NCBI GenBank assembly: GCA_025642065.1
Contig: JAODUP010000555.1
Span: forward strand, 476,001 to 540,000
DNA from: Paralvinella palmiformis
Taxonomy: Eukaryota > Annelida > Polychaeta > Terebellida > Alvinellidae
Length of the DNA stretch: 64,000 nt
Direction of reading: 5' to 3'
Position 1 is the first letter of the stretch. Each line of letters opens with the position of its first letter. The notes below the pieces were generated by a model. The model was not told the DNA's origin. It did not search any database and worked only from the letters and a program-made list of their open reading frames with translations. Both the position numbers and the translations under genes were made by a program. Of the stretch, positions 59,600 through 64,000 are shown in pieces.

Positions 59600-60030
59600 G
59601 AAGATAATCCGCCTCCTCGTCGTGTTGTTATTCTCCGCTGGTTTTGGTACCATCAAGATGCCATCCGGTCTGAGTTTTGTTTTTTTGGTCCAAATGTTCC
59701 ACACTGGGTCTTGGTGGTGTTGAACCCGAGTCGATGTGAAACAGTGTTGTCATTTATACAGTGAATGGGGTTTTGGAGTCCTGTTACGCTATAGTACTTG
59801 TCAGTATTAAATCGGCAGCACAATAGAAAAGGCTATACGGCACATCCTTAATTAAAATACGTACGACTGTACAATTTAAAATGTCGACAAGTTGCCGAGA
59901 AAAGAGATTAAAAAGGAAGGGAGACGACAACCATCTCTGTCGTGTACCTTTTAATACCTGGATATCACCAATTAGTGAATTGTTCCATTTAATATACACT
60001 TTCAGATCAGAATACAAGTTAAAAAAAAAA
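59600..60030 (-). pseudogene. Non-LTR (LINE) RT fragment, copy 1
   Basis: Minus strand: SDLKVYIKWNNSLIGDIQVL, KGTRQRWLSSPFLFNLFSRQ (the G-x-R-Q-G-x-x-L-S-P-x-L-F-N block, with RW for G-C/D), YSLFYCAADLILTST (motif C, CAAD for YADD), then, after a frame change, LGFNTTKTQCGTFG (post-palm block). CR1/Jockey-like order. The active site and frame are damaged. A poly-T/A run (60019-60029) lies at the duplication junction. Confidence 0.65.
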
Positions 60031-60084
60031 ACATTTAGCCTACCTTGTGCACAAAAGTGGCCGTAAAACATCAATCATCACCAT
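60031..60084 (+). repeat. SINE S1 3' fragment at the start of duplication copy 2
   Basis: CATTTAGCCTACCTTGTGCA through TGGCCGTAAAACATCAATCA; abrupt 5' truncation against AAAAAAAA marks the junction. Confidence 0.7.
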
Positions 60085-60606
60085 TGAACAGAAAAGGGTC
60101 GCACATATTCCCGTGATACGTCAGAAAACAAACGTAACATTGCCTTTAACGAACTGGCCCACAGGTTAAAGGGCATCGAAGAGCTGATTGCGCCCGATAA
60201 GACCTCGAGCTAGGCTCTAGTACAAGCTGCACACATAAAGACTAACTGAACTTGTATGTAAGATTATGCGAAGGAGACCCGCCATCCATGATAAAACATC
60301 TAAAAACGCCCCAAGTTGAAATAGACTAGACGACCTATGATGATGGAAAACAATTAACTTATCTTGAACAATTCGCTTATCGACAACCAAACAAGCCACA
60401 ACACTGACAGGAAAGAGCTGGAAGAGAGACACGGTAAGGTTTATTTATTGCAGCATTCATTATAGGTATTTATTATCCATATTCTTACATGGCTAGTTGT
60501 TTTGTACCAAACCATCAATATTGTCCCCCGTCTGTGTGTCTAGTACGTAAGCAGTACAGAATCAGACTCCATTCGTATTATAGTGAGTAGTATTATAATA
60601 CAGTAA

Positions 60607-60611
<5 letters not shown>

Positions 60612-60671
<60 letters not shown>

Positions 60672-60969
60672 GTAAATAACGGCGAAATGGTAGTTTTTTA
60701 CGTGGCTGACAACCTCAAATGAGGGAGACACATATGGTCTGTAATTTATTGCCTCCCTATGGAGACTAATTCTAATTAAATTTAGAATTTAGAATAAATG
60801 GCATGATTCGATGGAGAAATCCTTGCCAGTTGTCTGGTTGGACGAAAAAAACTCCTCCTACTATAGGGCCACAGTCGAGGGCCGAACCTGAGACTTCCCG
60901 CACGGAATGACCATAGACATAGGTAAATAGTCTCACGCTCTACCCATGAGGCCAAAGAGGCTGATATAA
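60612..60969 (-). repeat. SINE, family S3, in duplication copy 2
   Basis: Counterpart of 56503-56862, with an AT tract of slightly different length. Confidence 0.8.
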
Positions 60970-61439
60970 AATCAATCCAATAACACAAACAATAAACACA
61001 TCTACTTTAGAACAAACCAAACCATAAAGTAAGGAAAGGGTAAAAGAAACAATAATTACTTTGTGACAACTCCATTGTAAGTAATTAGGTCTTTAACAGT
61101 TACAATATTTTTTTCTCTCCATTTTTTTAGCATCTACGCTCCGGATGCTTCTGAGTGTCTTCCCGTCAGAATAAATAGTTTACAGTAGCAGTTGGTTATA
61201 ATAACTAGGATATAACGAAATGGTATCTTAACTCGAAGTGGTTAGAGGGTCCTCTGTCAAACGTCCATTCCCTTCCATGGTAAAGAAACTGGGATATAAC
61301 GAAATTTATACGACGAACACTTGCCTCCCAACCTGTTTAAATAGAGACAATTTTCTATCGGGAATCAAATATATAGTTATTTCCATCAATTATCGCTCAT
61401 ACGTCGGTAACTAATATCTGATAAATACTTGGCACCTAG

Positions 61440-61645
61440 ATAAATAGGCTTAACTTTGGAGGAATACGTGGTATTGGAAATAAATGGTTTCTAAATTATC
61501 TGACCGAAATTGATAATACTGAATCTGGCTCCCCAAAAAATAATGATATTTCAAAATCGACCGCCGATCATATTCTATCCTTTGCTGACGACATATCATT
61601 ATATTTTTCCCACTCCGACCTAGATGCAGTTTTTAATCAGGATAA
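61440..61645 (+). pseudogene. Non-LTR RT fragment, copy 2
   Basis: Counterpart of 57330-57540; same motifs and same internal deletion. Confidence 0.65.
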
Positions 61646-61690
61646 TATATTTTTAATCACTTTATCTGTTTCAATCACTAGAGAAAGTTT

Positions 61691-61852
61691 ATGATTGATG
61701 TTTTACGACCACTTTTGTGCACATGGTAGGCTAAATGGGCCGAGGACCTGCAAAGGTAATGAAGCGAAGTTGAAGACGAAACAACCTTCAGATATGCCGA
61801 CGCCGAGATTCGAACACGGGTGGTAGTCATCTGTGATCCAACACGCTACCGT
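61691..61852 (-). repeat. SINE, family S1, copy 2
   Basis: Counterpart of 57567-57730, with a 2-bp deletion at GGGCCGAGGACC (61738-61747). Confidence 0.75.
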
Positions 61853-61974
61853 TATTGTTGAATTGTTTGAAGAGGGTATGTTCTCTTTACGGTAGGGGAA
61901 GATGGAAATTTGTCATAACCTTCATTACTTAAAATGTTTCTGAACCAATATTGTTGATTGTTTACTGATGAACG

Positions 61975-62294
61975 AGCCGCGATAGCGCAGTTAGTTCTAG
62001 CGTAGGACTCGTAGACGAACAGTCGCGGGTTCGAGACTCCGCGAGTTGCAATGTTGTCATATGGTGACTGGTTCACTCATCCATAAAAATGAGTCCTGAC
62101 AGGAGGCAATGGCTATGTGTTTGAGTAACGCTTTGCGCCTATAATGGCAGCATGCGTTGTATGCTCCCTTTGGAGTCGAGATAGAGTGGAAACAGGTCTG
62201 AGTCTGGGATAATAATATTGTAAAGCGCCTTAGAGCAGCTTCTATCTGAATAGGACACTATAGAAATGTCACATATTACATATTATATATGCGC
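61975..62294 (+). repeat. SINE, family S4, copy 2
   Basis: Counterpart of 57849-58170, with a short deletion after GGAGTCGAGATA. Confidence 0.75.
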
Positions 62295-62343
62295 CATATA
62301 ATTAGAAAATTCAACGTTTCTCGCCACTTTATGTGTCCCACCC

Positions 62344-62914
62344 ATTGACCTAAAAGACAACCAGACCGAGCACTCAGTGGTGTTTGAATGCGCCGCCATG
62401 ATCAAACAGCGCCGACTTCCGGTAGAGGCAAAAAGCAACGTTGAATTGGCTGGCTTCGAGTTTTGAACCTACGAATACGGACAGTTATTGTGATGTGTGC
62501 ATTATAATTTTGTGTGAAAAACTTTAGTAATTATTCTCCTCTCCTATTATTTTCCATGAAATTGTAAAAGTCGTTTTAAAGTCCGTAGATCTAGTTGGCA
62601 TCAAACGTCAGCGACAGGCCGGGGTTGTCGAACGGCTAAATATGATAATAATTAAGCTTAATTTCCGCCCAAAAAACCCCCCCCCCTTTTTCAGCTATTT
62701 TAAATGTGTTCCTTATACTTACAGATGAAAAGACATCCCGTTTGTATTACTTCCACGGCCACGGCTTATGCAACCACCGACACAGCGATAATTCACCACG
62801 TTTATAAACCTGATTTTGCAGTCGGCGTTGCCTTTTCCTCGACCGGAAGTTGGGACCACCTGTTTGCCATCAAATCGGCGGCTGTGTTCGGTCTAGTTTT
62901 CATTTAGACCAATG
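62344..62914. mobile_element. P-superfamily MITE, copy 2
   Basis: Counterpart of 58226-58817; ends CATTGACC (62343-62345 on) and CCAATG (about 62914). More small deletions than copy 1 between 62500 and 62690. The GTCCCACC flanks are kept. Confidence 0.7.
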
Positions 62915-63689
62915 GTCCCACCCATTGTGTGTCATATTAAAACATTTCCCGTATACCATAGCTGGTATTCAATATCAACGTAACTGGTATTATTAGGGCA
63001 GAAGCGGACTTTGTCTTAAAACCTGCCCGGGTATCTGTCACCTATCAGGTTAGTTCATTGTTCGGTAAGTAATATGTTGGTTATCTAAGACAATAGAGAA
63101 AATGCTTTTTAAAAAGCTAAAGAAAGCCCAAATTAAAAAGCCATTGTTTTCTGCAGGTTTAGACTTAGTCAGGACTAGAATATACATGTATATTATGAAA
63201 CAAATATACGTAATCGTTGATACATCGTCCTTCTTACATTGTATCGTTGTTCGGCCAGCAATGATGTTAATATCAGATTGTAGCACGGCCGGGGGTTTGA
63301 ACCCGGGTGCTATATATCTGTGGCCAGCCGCGCTACCACTTAGGCCACGGAGACACCCTATATGGATCGTCTAATAGCTGCCTCTGGATAGGGATAAATT
63401 GGGCGCTTATTTCAAACCCACCAACACCATCTTTTCTTGGGATATTCGTTTAATATTCATAGTTGTATTCCTGGAATACGTTTTCAATGCCAAGTGCAGC
63501 CTTGAATAACTCGGTTTGACATTTCTCGAGTGATTCTACTGTAGGATATTCGGTAGGTAAACATGGGCCTGGGTGCCGTCATTGACAGATAGCGCGTCGT
63601 GTCCCAGTTAGTACCACATCTACATAGACCTACACCTTGGAGAACATCAAATGTTCTACGACCAACACTGATACGATATTCGGGATGAT

Positions 63690-64000
63690 GTCGAAGATAA
63701 TCCGCCTCCTCGTCGTGTTGTTATTCTCCGCTGGTTTTGGTACCATCAAGATGCCATCCGGTCTGAGTTTTTTTTTTTTTTCTCCAAATGTTCCACACTG
63801 GGTCTTGGTGGTGTTGAACCCGAGTCGATGTGAAACAGTGTTGTCATTTATACAGTGAATGGGGTTTTGGAGTCCTGTTACGCTATAGTACTTTTCAGTA
63901 TTAAATCGGCAGCAAAAGTAGAAAAGGCTATATGGCACATCCTTAATTAAAATACGTACGACTGTACAATTTAAAATGTCGATAAGTTGCCGAGAAAAGA
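63690..64000 (-). pseudogene. Non-LTR RT fragment, copy 2, cut by the window end
   Basis: Counterpart of 59600-60030. The minus-strand post-palm block reads HRLGFNTTKTQCGTFG in a slightly longer frame than copy 1, with an expanded T run at 63769-63781. Confidence 0.65.

Larger units (their letters stand above)
55925..64000. repeat. 4.1-kb tandem duplication (copy 2 runs off the window)
   Basis: Copy 1 starts at about 55925 (CATTTAGCCTACCTTGTGCA) and copy 2 at about 60031 with the same sequence. Offset between matching bases is 4106 near the start and 4095 near the end, owing to small indels and AT-tract length. The copies look nearly identical by eye throughout, so the event is recent. Each unit contains, in order: S1 3' end, an S3 SINE (minus), a LINE RT fragment (plus), S1 (minus), S4 SINE (plus), P-like MITE, a tRNA-like fragment, and a LINE RT fragment (minus). 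Confidence 0.9.

Overview
The window is animal nuclear DNA: AT-rich, intron-containing and crowded with microsatellites, tRNA-derived SINEs, DNA transposons and retrotransposon relics. The repeat content and the style of the conserved genes suggest a marine lophotrochozoan, most likely a mollusc. That is an inference; no gene here fixes the species.

Three protein genes can be modelled from splice sites and homology. (1) WDR73, minus strand, ten coding exons from 47612 down to 28302, 346 codons, every intron phase matching. (2) A TMEM126A/B-type mitochondrial inner-membrane protein, plus strand, exons 25646-25797 and 26115-26649, convergent with WDR73. (3) A plus-strand gene at 12802-14411 (457 aa) whose N-terminus carries a GLEBS motif, the RAE1/GLE2-binding segment of nucleoporin NUP98, followed by an unrecognised region, Ser-rich repeats and an acidic tail. 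Two further GLEBS-coding segments lie upstream (8732-8868 and a relic at 11642-11731). The complete copies have phases that forbid co-inclusion, which suggests alternative GLEBS exons. At the left edge a minus-strand open segment (1-215) with an in-frame TAG and a spliced 5' leader faces a promoter-like block near 680-725.

Layout. 1-8.7 kb: edge gene, promoter-like block, intergenic DNA with microsatellites and SINEs. 8.7-14.4 kb: GLEBS locus. 15.5-17.2 kb: THAP/P-element-like transposase relic. 18.0-18.5 kb: Ty3/gypsy RT fragment. 19.4-25.4 kb: SINEs, a 34-bp minisatellite, a P-like terminus and a TIR element. 25.6-26.7 kb: TMEM126-type gene. 28.3-47.6 kb: WDR73, with introns holding a 1.5-kb minisatellite, a 1.4-kb TIR transposon, hAT-like MITEs, SINEs and a MULE relic. 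48.5-52.4 kb: decayed Ty3/gypsy element on the minus strand. 52.4-55.8 kb: repeats. About 55.9-64 kb: two tandem copies of a 4.1-kb unit of nested repeats, including LINE RT fragments and a P-type MITE with a perfect 8-bp target duplication.

The two housekeeping genes are unrelated in function (cytosolic WD protein; mitochondrial complex I assembly). The GLEBS gene would be expected to act through RAE1. The rest is mainly mobile and simple-repeat DNA.
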